From: Candidatus Woesearchaeota archaeon
Lineage (GTDB): Archaea; Nanobdellota; Nanobdellia; Woesearchaeales; UBA583
DNA length: 48,698 nucleotides
Assembly: GCA_027858315.1 (NCBI GenBank)
Contig: JAQICV010000098.1
Span: 1 to 48,698, forward strand
Reading direction: 5' to 3'
The stretch's first letter is position 1; each line of letters opens with the position of its first letter. The notes below the pieces were generated by a model. That model made no database searches. It had not been told where the DNA came from and saw only the letters and a program-made list of their open reading frames with translations. Below are positions 24,023-31,834 of the stretch, piece by piece. A program made the position numbers and the translations under genes.

Positions 24023-24454
24023 ATGAGATTTTTATCAAACAAAGAAAAAAAAGAACTTGAAAACAAACTTCCAAAAGGATACGAAATAAACAAAAAAGGT
24101 GAAATAAAAGAAGGTAATGATAGCGTAATTTATAATGCAAATGAAAAATTTCTAATCATAAAAGATGACAAATACATTCCACATCTAAAATCTGTTGATG
24201 ATTCGAAATATTCTTCAGTATATGTAGACAAAGGCGCAATCCCTTTCGTAATAAAAGGAGCAGACTTAATGAGACCTGGAATTCAAAAAATTGAGGATAA
24301 CATAAACAAAAATGATATAATTTTAGTAAAAGATGAGAATCATAACAAAACTATTGCAATAGGAATATCTATGTTTTCATCAGAAGATATGCAAAATCAA
24401 GAAAAAGGCAAGTCAGTTAAAATTATACATTATGTAGGAGATAGTTATTATTAA
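24023..24454 (+). CDS. PUA-domain RNA-binding protein
   Basis: PUA domains bind structured RNA, for example in tRNA/rRNA modification enzymes or MCT-1-like translation factors. Residues about 68-143 contain VYVDKGAIPFVIKGADLMRPGI, a hydrophobic strand NDIILVKDENHNKTIAIGIS, and the terminal GKSVKIIHYVGDSYY, all matching the archaeal stand-alone PUA family. The N-terminal 65 residues form the small companion domain seen in that family (FLSNKEKKELENKLP). The product has 143 residues, which is within the normal size. There is no enzymatic domain. Its exact RNA target is unknown. Confidence 0.88.
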   Translation: MRFLSNKEKKELENKLPKGYEINKKGEIKEGNDSVIYNANEKFLIIKDDKYIPHLKSVDDSKYSSVYVDKGAIPFVIKGADLMRPGIQKIEDNINKNDIILVKDENHNKTIAIGISMFSSEDMQNQEKGKSVKIIHYVGDSYY

Positions 24455-24486
24455 AATTAAAGAATTCAAAGAATATATTTATTCCT

Positions 24487-24530
24487 ATTTGAGAAACCTC
24501 AAATTGGTTAAAAATCACTTAAGTGATTTT
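24487..24530. terminator. bidirectional terminator hairpins
   Basis: ATTTGAG-AAAC-CTCAAAT (24487-24504) is followed by the perfect palindrome AAAATCACTT/AAGTGATTTT (24511-24530), with T runs on both outer sides. It lies between the convergent PUA gene and the 58-residue gene and touches the stop codon of the latter. Confidence 0.65.
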
Positions 24531-24706
24531 TATTCTTCGTCTTCTGCTTCTTCATTAGCTTCAATAACTTGAGCTAGTCTTTCTTCATACTCTTCTTGAC
24601 CGATTACACCTTTCTCAATTAATAAATCGATTAAAGCATCAACCTTATCATGTGATTCATAAATTAAATCTAATTCAGTAACTTCTTCGTAATTTTCTTC
24701 TGTCAT
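24530..24706 (-). CDS. 58-residue acidic protein with a SHOCT-like helical hairpin
   Basis: This short frame starts with ATG (MTEENYEEVT) and ends in a run of acidic residues. The centre, DKVDALIDLLIEKGVIGQEEYEERL, resembles the SHOCT-type pattern L-x2-L-x2-G-x-I-x2-E-E-[FY]-E. A TATA-like tatatttatattt lies about 30 nt upstream (complement), and the terminator hairpins follow. The codon pattern is coding-like. Its role is unknown; such short domains usually mediate oligomerisation or membrane-protein attachment. Confidence 0.65.
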   Translation of the reverse strand: MTEENYEEVTELDLIYESHDKVDALIDLLIEKGVIGQEEYEERLAQVIEANEEAEDEE

Positions 24707-24903
24707 TGTAATAAATAAACTACACTTCTAAATATAAATATATCTTTTTAGAATCAAAAAGTTTACCAAAAAATGTAAATCAAATAATTAAAACAATTTT
24801 TAATTTAGTGATTATAAAATAAATACTAATTTAATCAAAAAAAACTAATTCTTACCTATAAGTTAATATAATATATTAAAATTAAAAATACCTAAAAAAA
24901 ACT

Positions 24904-25926
24904 ATGAGAAGAGAAGAGATGATAAAAGTTGAAAATTATTTCGAAGTTTTTATCATTATATCCTTAGTTAGTCTATTTTTTTATTTAATCAAAGGATTCA
25001 TAATTTCATTGTTTCTTGCAGTATCTTTTGTATTCATATTCTACAAACCTTATCAAAAACTTAAACAAAAAACTAAAAATAAAACAATATCAGCAATATT
25101 CATAATTTTTTTAGCAATAACATTAATTCTCCTACCAACTTATTTACTATTAACCTCACTAATAGAACAAACAAGTTCAATCATACAAAATTCAGATAGC
25201 ATTGTAAATAATCTAAATTTTGACAATTGTCAATATTTTTTTTGTAATACATTAAAAAGCAATGTTAATGTAATAGATTTGAAATTCGACTCAATTGTCA
25301 CAAAAACGGGCCAATATTTAATAAATTCATTTTCAGAAATATTCAACTCTATAACAACTATAATTTTAAATTTTTTTGTATTTATCCTAGCATTTTATTA
25401 TTTATTAGTTGATGGAGAAAATTTTTTACAAAGTATAAAAAAAATGATTCCTATGAAAAATGATTATAAAGATGCTTTATTTTATAGATTCAAAGATGTA
25501 ACTTTAGCAGTATTTGTAGATTCAATTTTTGTTGCAATGATTCAAGGAGGATTAGTAGGATTAGGATTTTGGTTTTTCGAATTAAATTCGCCAATATTTT
25601 GGGCAACAATTGCATCATTTTTTGCACTAATTCCTATGATAGGTACAGCATTTGTATGGGTACCAGGAGTTTTATATTTATATTCTCAACAAGACTATTT
25701 ATCTGCAATCCTTCTACTATTATACGGTGGAGTTGTTATTAGTCTATCAGATAATTTTATCAGACCATTTTTAATAAAACAAAAAATTAAAGTCCATTCA
25801 TTTTTAATACTTTTAAGTATATTAGGAGGCCTTGAAGTATTTGGATTTATAGGTATATTCTTAGGACCAATCATTATAAGTCTTTTAATCACTATATTTC
25901 AACTATACAAACTTGATTTCAGATAA
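24904..25926 (+). CDS. AI-2E family (PerM/TqsA-like) membrane transporter
   Basis: The 340-residue protein has about eight transmembrane helices arranged as in the AI-2E exporter family. Recognisable are the first helices ending near FYKPYQKL, a soluble loop with QTSSIIQNSDSIV, and the C-terminal block FFALIPMIGTAFVWVPGVLYLY, SDNFIRPFLIKQKIKVHSFL and GGLEVFGFIGIFLGPII, which carries the family's conserved Pro and Gly residues. The substrate in archaea is unknown; family members have been linked to autoinducer, ion or solute efflux. An internal ATG at residue 6 is an alternative start. Confidence 0.93.
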   Translation: MRREEMIKVENYFEVFIIISLVSLFFYLIKGFIISLFLAVSFVFIFYKPYQKLKQKTKNKTISAIFIIFLAITLILLPTYLLLTSLIEQTSSIIQNSDSIVNNLNFDNCQYFFCNTLKSNVNVIDLKFDSIVTKTGQYLINSFSEIFNSITTIILNFFVFILAFYYLLVDGENFLQSIKKMIPMKNDYKDALFYRFKDVTLAVFVDSIFVAMIQGGLVGLGFWFFELNSPIFWATIASFFALIPMIGTAFVWVPGVLYLYSQQDYLSAILLLLYGGVVISLSDNFIRPFLIKQKIKVHSFLILLSILGGLEVFGFIGIFLGPIIISLLITIFQLYKLDFR

Positions 25927-25953
25927 ACAAAAAACAACAAAGATAAAACAACC

Positions 25954-25962
25954 TTTATAAAT
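25954..25962 (+). promoter_or_regulatory. TATA box for aIF1A
   Basis: The sequence tttataaat is centred about 28 nt before the ATG at 25986, which predicts a leaderless or nearly leaderless transcript. Confidence 0.6.
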
Positions 25963-25985
25963 AATATAATATTAGAATTTAATAG

Positions 25986-26321
25986 ATGAATCCAAAAAAA
26001 AAGAAATTAGCAGATCTAGAAAATCAAGAATCAACAAAAGTTAAATTTCCTAGAGGAAAACAATTCATAGGACTAGTTGAAAAAAGATTAGGTGGATCAA
26101 GAATGAAAATCAGAAGTGCAGATGGTAGAGATATCTTAGCAAGAGTTCCAGGAAGAGCTAAGAAATACCTTTGGATAAGAGAAGGAGACATTGTACTCCT
26201 AGAACCATGGGAACTAGATGAAAATAAAGCAGACCTATTCTACAAATACAAACCAAATGAAGTAAAAGCTCTTGAGAAAAAAGGATTAATTGCAGATTTT
26301 GGTAATGTCGAAGAATTTTAA
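25986..26321 (+). CDS. translation initiation factor aIF1A
   Basis: aIF1A binds the A site of the small subunit and helps start-codon selection. The 111-residue product has the typical basic N-terminal tail, an OB (S1-IF1) fold with KQFIGLVEKRLGGSRMKIRSADGRDILARVPGRAKKYLWIREGDIVLLEPWELD, and the helical C-terminus KPNEVKALEKKGLIADF. All signature positions of the family are present. The gene is monocistronic by spacing and converges on the unknown gene at 26349. Confidence 0.97.
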   Translation: MNPKKKKLADLENQESTKVKFPRGKQFIGLVEKRLGGSRMKIRSADGRDILARVPGRAKKYLWIREGDIVLLEPWELDENKADLFYKYKPNEVKALEKKGLIADFGNVEEF

Positions 26322-26348
26322 AATTATTCCAATTATTTTATATTAATT

Positions 26349-27560
26349 CTATTTTTCCAATTTTCTATATTTAACTGGAATTTCATAAGTCAAACTTTCT
26401 ACGAAATCATTAAAGTTATTAGCAATTTCTGTAACTATTTCATTTCTATCTTCTAATGTATTTTCAATTGCTTCTTTATTATATGGTGTTAAGTCATACG
26501 ACCATTTTTCTAAGTTCTCTACAAATGAATATACTGATTTAATTTCAAGATTCACTTTATATTCTTCTACAGTTACTTCTAACGGAAGATTTTGTTTTTG
26601 AACTAATGAATTCACCCTATATTTTATTGCTTCTTTAATTGGAAGATTATTATATGCCTTTTCAATTTGTTTTTGCTTATAATTTTTATCAAATAATGAA
26701 ATCAGGTTTTCAATACCTTTTGAAAGACCCTTATTCTTATCTTCAAAACTCTCCTCTTGAAGAAGTCTCTCATCTAATAAAAAATTCTTTTTAGTTTTAT
26801 TTTTTTTCATTAAAAGTACTAGCATAGTATTTCCTTTCGCATAATCATACCTTTCAGAATATGTTCTTATTTGAATATTTGGAAAGTAATATGAACTCAA
26901 TTTATTTCCACGATCATAAGATACGACATCTCCATCAATTATTTTAGTAATCCAAGACTTACTAGATTTTTCTCTATAATCCCAACTAATTATTTTATGT
27001 CTTTCCTTTATAGCTGAATATTCAATTAAACTTTCCATATCATAACTATCTAACAATACCCATCCTGCTTTTTCCATTTCAACTAATTTCTCCTTATACT
27101 CATCAGTCAGAGGAAAAGATCTTTCCCCCACACTTCCAACCATATCTGGTCTTTCAATATGAATTTTTTCGAAATTTAGTAATTCCATAGAACGAAATTT
27201 ACCTGAACTTGATACCATTTGAAAACTATCTTCTGTAGGATAAATAATTGATTTATTTTGAAATCTTTCATATTTCTCAACACGAGCATAGAATTCATTT
27301 TTTTGTATACGCTCTATTTCTTTCAATTCTTTTTCTCTTATTTCCTTTCTTGTTTGAATTTCTTCTTCAGTTAATGGAGCTTCTTCTTGAACTTCTTCTT
27401 GATTATAAAGTTTTGAATTTTCAATATAATCTCTTCTTCTTCTAGATTCTCTAGCAGCAGCAGCATTTCTACTTTTTACTCTGTTTCTTGCTGCACTTTC
27501 TCTTGTTATTCTTGAATGTCTCGAACTTGAAACTTTATTACTAAATGATGATATATTCAT
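26349..27560 (-). CDS. uncharacterised 403-residue protein with Arg/Ser/Ala-rich N-terminus
   Basis: I do not recognise this protein. Residues 1-50 are a disordered, arginine-rich segment (SRHSRITRESAARNRVKSRN and AAAARESRRRR), the kind that binds nucleic acid or directs packaging. Residues 60-100 form a Glu/Lys helix, probably a coiled coil. The rest is a mixed globular region with no membrane segment or Cys pair. It follows the 27562 gene by a single nucleotide, and GGAGAGG before its ATG could serve as ribosome binding site. The pair is divergent from a TrmB regulator. An origin in a virus or plasmid is possible but there is no direct evidence. Confidence 0.55.
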   Translation of the reverse strand: MNISSFSNKVSSSRHSRITRESAARNRVKSRNAAAARESRRRRDYIENSKLYNQEEVQEEAPLTEEEIQTRKEIREKELKEIERIQKNEFYARVEKYERFQNKSIIYPTEDSFQMVSSSGKFRSMELLNFEKIHIERPDMVGSVGERSFPLTDEYKEKLVEMEKAGWVLLDSYDMESLIEYSAIKERHKIISWDYREKSSKSWITKIIDGDVVSYDRGNKLSSYYFPNIQIRTYSERYDYAKGNTMLVLLMKKNKTKKNFLLDERLLQEESFEDKNKGLSKGIENLISLFDKNYKQKQIEKAYNNLPIKEAIKYRVNSLVQKQNLPLEVTVEEYKVNLEIKSVYSFVENLEKWSYDLTPYNKEAIENTLEDRNEIVTEIANNFNDFVESLTYEIPVKYRKLEK

Positions 27561-27561
27561 T

Positions 27562-28119
27562 TTATTCTGTCCTCTCCTTTAAATTTTTAATATATATAAT
27601 ACCTTCTGAAGCACAAGCATATACTAATTCAACTGGAAAAGAAGCAGGAAAATATTTTTTAGATAAGTTTCTATCCCACATATTGTAATCCTCACCATTT
27701 TGACTAAGTTCAACAAACACAATCAATCTTGCAGTAAAATCAGGCAATCCTACTAAAACTAAACTTGAAATAGCTCCTAATCCTGCGGATCCTATTTGTC
27801 TACCAGCCTCTACACTCAATTTCATACTATCATCATAAAGTCCTGTTTTTTCCCATAATTTATCTTCAAAATCATAACATTTTTCACGAATTTTACTCGG
27901 TACAATAGTTCCTGGGATAAGATTCATTGCCATTTGAGTTCCAGATACTGCTAACTCAAATCCACCTTTCAAAACAGGTTTAGTACCATCCCAAACATTT
28001 TCACCTACACGAATAATATCTTCAAGTAATAAATTACCGACACTATTTTTCTTTACAGATTCCTCTGATCTCACATTACTTTGTTCGTTTGTTGTATAAT
28101 TTTTATTTTCCATTTTCAT
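27562..28119 (-). CDS. uncharacterised protein, first gene of the TrmB-linked pair
   Basis: The frame is open from 28167, but that start would lie on the operator-like palindrome and TATA box, so ATG at 28119 (or 28113) is preferred. The 185-residue protein has a polar N-terminus, a glycine-rich amphipathic region (AGRQIGSAGLGAISSL then a hydrophobic stretch to VFVEL) that might be a single membrane segment, and a C-terminal globular end (YFPASFPVELVYACASEG). No family recognised. Its promoter and that of the divergent TrmB regulator flank the GC-rich dyad at 28157-28181. Confidence 0.55.
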   Translation of the reverse strand: MKMENKNYTTNEQSNVRSEESVKKNSVGNLLLEDIIRVGENVWDGTKPVLKGGFELAVSGTQMAMNLIPGTIVPSKIREKCYDFEDKLWEKTGLYDDSMKLSVEAGRQIGSAGLGAISSLVLVGLPDFTARLIVFVELSQNGEDYNMWDRNLSKKYFPASFPVELVYACASEGIIYIKNLKERTE

Positions 28120-28150
28120 TACTGTTACTACTTCATAGTTGTACAAGTAT

Positions 28151-28185
28151 ATTAAACTCACCCCCATCTATGTGGGGAGTAAACA
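28151..28185. promoter_or_regulatory. putative TrmB operator between divergent promoters
   Basis: An imperfect dyad ACTCACCCCCAT...ATGTGGGGAGT (28157-28181) stands out as GC-rich within AT-rich DNA. Outer bases TTAAACTC and GAGTAAAC extend the symmetry. It lies between the TATA box of the TrmB gene (28191-28199) and that of the minus-strand pair (near 28150-28160), where an autoregulatory binding site would be expected. Confidence 0.55.
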
Positions 28186-28220
28186 TAAAATTTATAAAGA
28201 AAGAACATAATATTATAATT

Positions 28221-28970
28221 ATGGTTGAAGAAAGTCTTTTAGAAATAGGTTTCACTCAGAATGAAACAAAAATATATTTTGCAATTTTAGATTTAGGTGA
28301 ATGTAAATCGGGTGAAATAATGAAAAAAGCCAATTTAAATACTGGGAGAATTTATGATATTATTAATTCTCTTATCAAAAAAGGACTCGTTTCACATATT
28401 ATCAAAAGTAATATTAAATACTTTTACGCAACTGACCCTTCTAGTTTGCTAGATTATATCGAAGAAAAAAGAGAAATCTTAGATAAAAAAGAAAAAAGTA
28501 TTAAAAAAATCTTACCAGATTTAATTCAGAGAAATCAACTATTAAAAAAAACTTATAGAACTGAAGTTTTTCAAGGAATTAAAGGTATTAAATATGCAGT
28601 AGACTATATTACTAAAGAATCTAATCAAGATAGTATTTTCTATATATTTGGAATTCCTAAAATAGACGATAGAAATCTACAACTATATTTTGCTCAGTGG
28701 CATAATGCAAGAAAAATAAATGGACATATTGTTAAGATGATTTACAATCAATCAGAAGTAGAAATTGCTAAAGATAGAGTAAAGATCCCTCATTCTGAAG
28801 TTAAAGTCATGCCTGGAGGAGTTATGACTCCTGCTTGGACTTGTGTTGTTGAAGATTATACTTTAATAATTACACTAAAAGGAGAAATTAGCTGTATTAT
28901 GATAAAAAATCAAGAAGTAGCAAAATCATACATTGAGTTTTTTAATATGGTATGGAATCTATCAAAATAA
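28221..28970 (+). CDS. TrmB-family transcriptional regulator
   Basis: The frame is open further upstream, but ATG 28221 lies about 26 nt behind the TATA box tttataaag, so the leaderless 249-residue form is chosen. Residues 1-75 form a winged helix (LLEIGFTQNETKIYFAILDL then GEIMKKANLNTGRIYDIINSLIKKGLV), typical of TrmB. A coiled coil at about 80-110 follows, then a C-terminal domain with FQGIKGIKYAVDYIT, as in the effector-binding domain of short TrmB proteins. It lacks the extra sugar-binding lobe of long members, so its ligand cannot be guessed. The neighbouring divergent pair is the likely target. Confidence 0.9.
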   Translation: MVEESLLEIGFTQNETKIYFAILDLGECKSGEIMKKANLNTGRIYDIINSLIKKGLVSHIIKSNIKYFYATDPSSLLDYIEEKREILDKKEKSIKKILPDLIQRNQLLKKTYRTEVFQGIKGIKYAVDYITKESNQDSIFYIFGIPKIDDRNLQLYFAQWHNARKINGHIVKMIYNQSEVEIAKDRVKIPHSEVKVMPGGVMTPAWTCVVEDYTLIITLKGEISCIMIKNQEVAKSYIEFFNMVWNLSK

Positions 28971-29030
28971 TTAATAAAAAACACTTTTTTCTAAAATAAT
29001 TTAAAAAAAATATAAAAAATAATTGCTTAA

Positions 29031-29555
29031 TTAAAGTAATCCTGTATTAATATTAACTTTATTTCTCTCCAAATAAGAATAAAGCGATTTGTGGGACGCT
29101 CCTTTGATTAGCATATCAAGAGCCTCATGAACAAGAATAGTATTCTCATAAGGTCCTATAACGCTCACATAGTGGTCCTTTACACTAACACTACACTTAG
29201 TAATCTCTTCAATAAGTTTTCTAGTAGAACCTTCCTTACCAATAATTCTACCCATAACAACTTTTAATCTAGTATGATCTTTCACATAACTCTTAACATC
29301 AATTGTATCTAAAACAAAAGTCTCATCCTCAAGTCTCATAGCACTATCAGGACTATGACCCATATTAACTGCAGCAATAACATTAGCTAAAATAAATTGA
29401 GTCAAAGAATCCTCAGTATCAACAACAACTTCTCCAGATTTTGAATCAACATCAATTTTACAATCAAACTTCTTCTCAATCTCCCTCTTCTTTCCACCAG
29501 CAACTCCGATAAAAACCGGAATTCTATCCTTTTCTAAAAAAAAACCTTCTTCCAT
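29031..29555 (-). CDS. KH-domain ribosome biogenesis protein (Dim2/Pno1-like)
   Basis: The archaeal Dim2/Pno1-like proteins bind the 3' end region of 16S rRNA during small-subunit maturation. The 174-residue product has two KH folds. The first (about 10-80) contains IGVAGGKKREIEKKFDCKIDV; the second (about 85-165) contains VVMGRIIGKEGSTRKLIEEITKCSVSV with the GxxG loop GKEG, and ends in HEALDMLIKGASHKSLYSYLER, the family's C-terminal signature. Length is within the normal range. Rio-type kinase and aIF1A genes often lie nearby in other archaea; aIF1A is 3 kb away here. No TATA is clear-cut. Confidence 0.92.
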   Translation of the reverse strand: MEEGFFLEKDRIPVFIGVAGGKKREIEKKFDCKIDVDSKSGEVVVDTEDSLTQFILANVIAAVNMGHSPDSAMRLEDETFVLDTIDVKSYVKDHTRLKVVMGRIIGKEGSTRKLIEEITKCSVSVKDHYVSVIGPYENTILVHEALDMLIKGASHKSLYSYLERNKVNINTGLL

Positions 29556-29609
29556 AAGTCAACACTTAATAAAAAATAAGAATACTTAATTTAAATAACT
29601 TATCAAAAA

Positions 29610-30101
29610 TTAATTAAATGCGTAATCTCGGTTATGACTTAGACCATGATGATTTTCTTGACGATGTTTATCATAATAATATAAAACCGAATTACTCAAT
29701 AACTCAGCTAAATCAGTAAATAAAGTCTCAGATAAATACTCCTCATCACTATCTTTTTCCTTATTATAATCTAGATTAAATATTTTAGCATATTTTAAAA
29801 TTAAATGATGTAAATCTCCTTTAGAATCATTTCTAGAATATAATTTCATATTCTCCTTACTCCTTTCAATGTAAATATTCTCAAAATCATTATCTTCTTC
29901 ATCTATATCTTTAATATAAATTCTAAATACTAATTTCCCCTCTAAAACTTCATTATTTGTAGAATAATTTAACTGAGTTGCAATATATTCACTAAGAACA
30001 ACCTTCTCATCCCAAATCCCTGTATGTCTAGTTATAACTGAAACAAAAGGTGGAAATTTTATTCTTTCCTCTAATTTTTCATCGTTAACTTGAATAGTCA
30101 T
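29610..30101 (-). CDS. uncharacterised 163-residue acidic protein
   Basis: No family recognised. The protein is soluble and Asp/Glu-rich, with a pattern of beta strands in the first 85 residues (KFPPFVSVITRHTGIWDEK, LVFRIYIKDIDEED) and helices afterwards; the C-terminus is His-rich (KHRQENHHGLSHNRDY). A TATA box tttataaat (30126-30134, complement) is centred about 29 nt before ATG, so it is transcribed separately from the pilus-associated genes upstream. The terminal histidines might bind metal; that is speculative. Confidence 0.6.
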   Translation of the reverse strand: MTIQVNDEKLEERIKFPPFVSVITRHTGIWDEKVVLSEYIATQLNYSTNNEVLEGKLVFRIYIKDIDEEDNDFENIYIERSKENMKLYSRNDSKGDLHHLILKYAKIFNLDYNKEKDSDEEYLSETLFTDLAELLSNSVLYYYDKHRQENHHGLSHNRDYAFN

Positions 30102-30174
30102 AATACCTAGATATAGATTTTAGAATTTATAAATATAACTTATTAAAAAAATAAAGAAAAACTAAAAAATAATA

Positions 30175-31164
30175 TTATCTTTCAACATGCTCAATTTCAA
30201 TTGAAACTGAAGTTCTGTCAAAATAATCATAATCTAAAACAATAGCAATGCCTTTCTCATAATCTTCTTGACCTGTTGTATCAATAGTACAAAATACAGT
30301 AGTTTTATCTCCTGAAAGAAGAACAGTCTCAGTATTTGTTCCAGTAGCACCACAATCAACACCTGAATTCAATTCTCCAGCTTCAATAAAATAAGTAACA
30401 TAATTCTCTTCAAGTGCTGCATTAGTACTTGAAACAGGATTACCATTAATCTTACACTCAGAATCTAAAACATCACTCCTATAAACTCTACCATTAGTAC
30501 TCTTACCAATATGAACAATATCAAACTGAATCTGAATACTTGTAGCGCCAGCCGTATTTTGAACTACATTTTCAATTTGAACTGGAGCTCCAGAATTTGC
30601 ATAATCTCTATTCCCATCCAAAGAACAAACCTCTAAATCATTATCATAACCTTGAATTGTATTTCCACTAACACAAATACTTGCTCTAGCATTAGTAGTA
30701 TAAGGATAACATAAATCAAGCAAAATAGTCTTCTCTTGTGAACCTGAACCCAAATCAGACATAAACTTCAAACCTTGAAACATAACAAATTGTTTTGAAC
30801 CAGGAATAACATTATCTCCTTGTTGTTTAACACCTCGAAGTTCAGGAATAGGTTGCGATGCATCTTCTGCAGTAATACCAAACTCAGTAAAACTAATTCC
30901 TGCTAAACTAACATGACCTTCACCTTCTTCGATATCATTTTCTCCAATATTTTCCAAAAGAACCCTAATTGGAAAAGGTTGAATCCCACCATCTTTTACT
31001 TTCTCAGGAGGTTGTCCTTCTGAGAACTCAACGCCAAGCGCTTCATCTCCTCCATTAAATGCTCCTTCAAGTTGAAACGAATTCGTCTTAGCATTAGTTC
31101 CACTAGTACAACCCACAAATAAAAGCATCATTGCTACAATTAAAATATATATTATCTTTTTCAT
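30175..31164 (-). CDS. secreted lipoprotein, last gene of the membrane-protein unit
   Basis: The 329-residue protein has a lipoprotein signal (MKKIIYILIVAMMLLFVGCTSG) with lipobox LFVGC. The extracellular part contains beta-sandwich stretches like CARDB/DUF modules (PFPIRVLLENIGENDIEEGEG and IQIQFDIVHIGKSTNGRVY), with two probable disulfides. It ends at the short strand VSIEIEHVER. It follows the multi-spanning protein at 31175 by 10 nt, so the two are cotranscribed. It probably sits at the cell surface as part of the pilus-related machinery. Exact role unknown. Confidence 0.7.
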   Translation of the reverse strand: MKKIIYILIVAMMLLFVGCTSGTNAKTNSFQLEGAFNGGDEALGVEFSEGQPPEKVKDGGIQPFPIRVLLENIGENDIEEGEGHVSLAGISFTEFGITAEDASQPIPELRGVKQQGDNVIPGSKQFVMFQGLKFMSDLGSGSQEKTILLDLCYPYTTNARASICVSGNTIQGYDNDLEVCSLDGNRDYANSGAPVQIENVVQNTAGATSIQIQFDIVHIGKSTNGRVYRSDVLDSECKINGNPVSSTNAALEENYVTYFIEAGELNSGVDCGATGTNTETVLLSGDKTTVFCTIDTTGQEDYEKGIAIVLDYDYFDRTSVSIEIEHVER

Positions 31165-31174
31165 TTTTCTTTAA

Positions 31175-31780
31175 TTATTCTCCTTCTGTTACAGTCTCAG
31201 TCTTAGTTTTCTTAGGAGGTTTGGAAGGATTATCATCCTTGCTAACCATATAAAATACTCCACCAAACACTACTAATATATATAATAGTGGATCTGCAAA
31301 GAAATCGTATAATTCAGAACCTTGATTAAAACCGTCCCAACCAAATCCTCTAGCATAATAATAAACAACTACAAATAATCCTAAACCACCTAGAATATAC
31401 ATCACCCATTTATTATCATTAGCTGCATTTTCTCCGAAAAATTTAGTAATATCAACACCAAGCATTGCAATAACAATATATAATGCTAAAATTCCCATTG
31501 AAAATGCCGTAACACCTGGAAACAGAGTTATCATCAAGTCTCCTAAAGTCTCTCCTGTATCTGAAATTTCAAATGCTACAGAAAATAAACCAAACACTAA
31601 TGAAATAATAACCCTTACAGGTTTTTTATCCTCAAATATCGTTACTTTTTCTAAGATTGTAAGAACTACAGCATAAACTAACATGAAAGGAAACACATAT
31701 TGAAACCATCCATAAGCTTCCAAATCATTAAGAAATGAGTAAAAATCTACATCACTAAGAATATCTGTTAAAGTTCCCAT
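31175..31780 (-). CDS. multi-spanning membrane protein, paralogue of 23396 and 31835
   Basis: The 201-residue product has about five transmembrane helices. The block FPFMLVYAVVLTILEKVTIFEDKKPVRVIISLVFGLFSVAFEI and LFPGVTAFSMGILALYIVIAMLGVD aligns well by eye with FPFLLSYALMYTALSYVKIFQSKKTKKPIKPIIILIALIS and MFPSISALTMGILTMYIVGSILGKD in the 31835 protein. A Pro/Lys/Thr-rich cytoplasmic C-terminus (PSKPPKKTKTETV) follows the last helix. It is encoded between the second paralogue and a lipoprotein, downstream of the pilus genes. Function unknown; a membrane platform or channel role is only a guess. Confidence 0.7.
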   Translation of the reverse strand: MGTLTDILSDVDFYSFLNDLEAYGWFQYVFPFMLVYAVVLTILEKVTIFEDKKPVRVIISLVFGLFSVAFEISDTGETLGDLMITLFPGVTAFSMGILALYIVIAMLGVDITKFFGENAANDNKWVMYILGGLGLFVVVYYYARGFGWDGFNQGSELYDFFADPLLYILVVFGGVFYMVSKDDNPSKPPKKTKTETVTEGE

Positions 31781-31834
31781 GAGAATATGTCAGAAAAATA
31801 ACTTAATAACATTTATATTCACTCAACAGTAAGT

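Noticed and set aside
28089-28220. Extended N-terminus of the TrmB regulator
   Set aside because: The added region runs through the TATA box and operator, has no winged-helix similarity, and the leaderless ATG at 28221 fits better.
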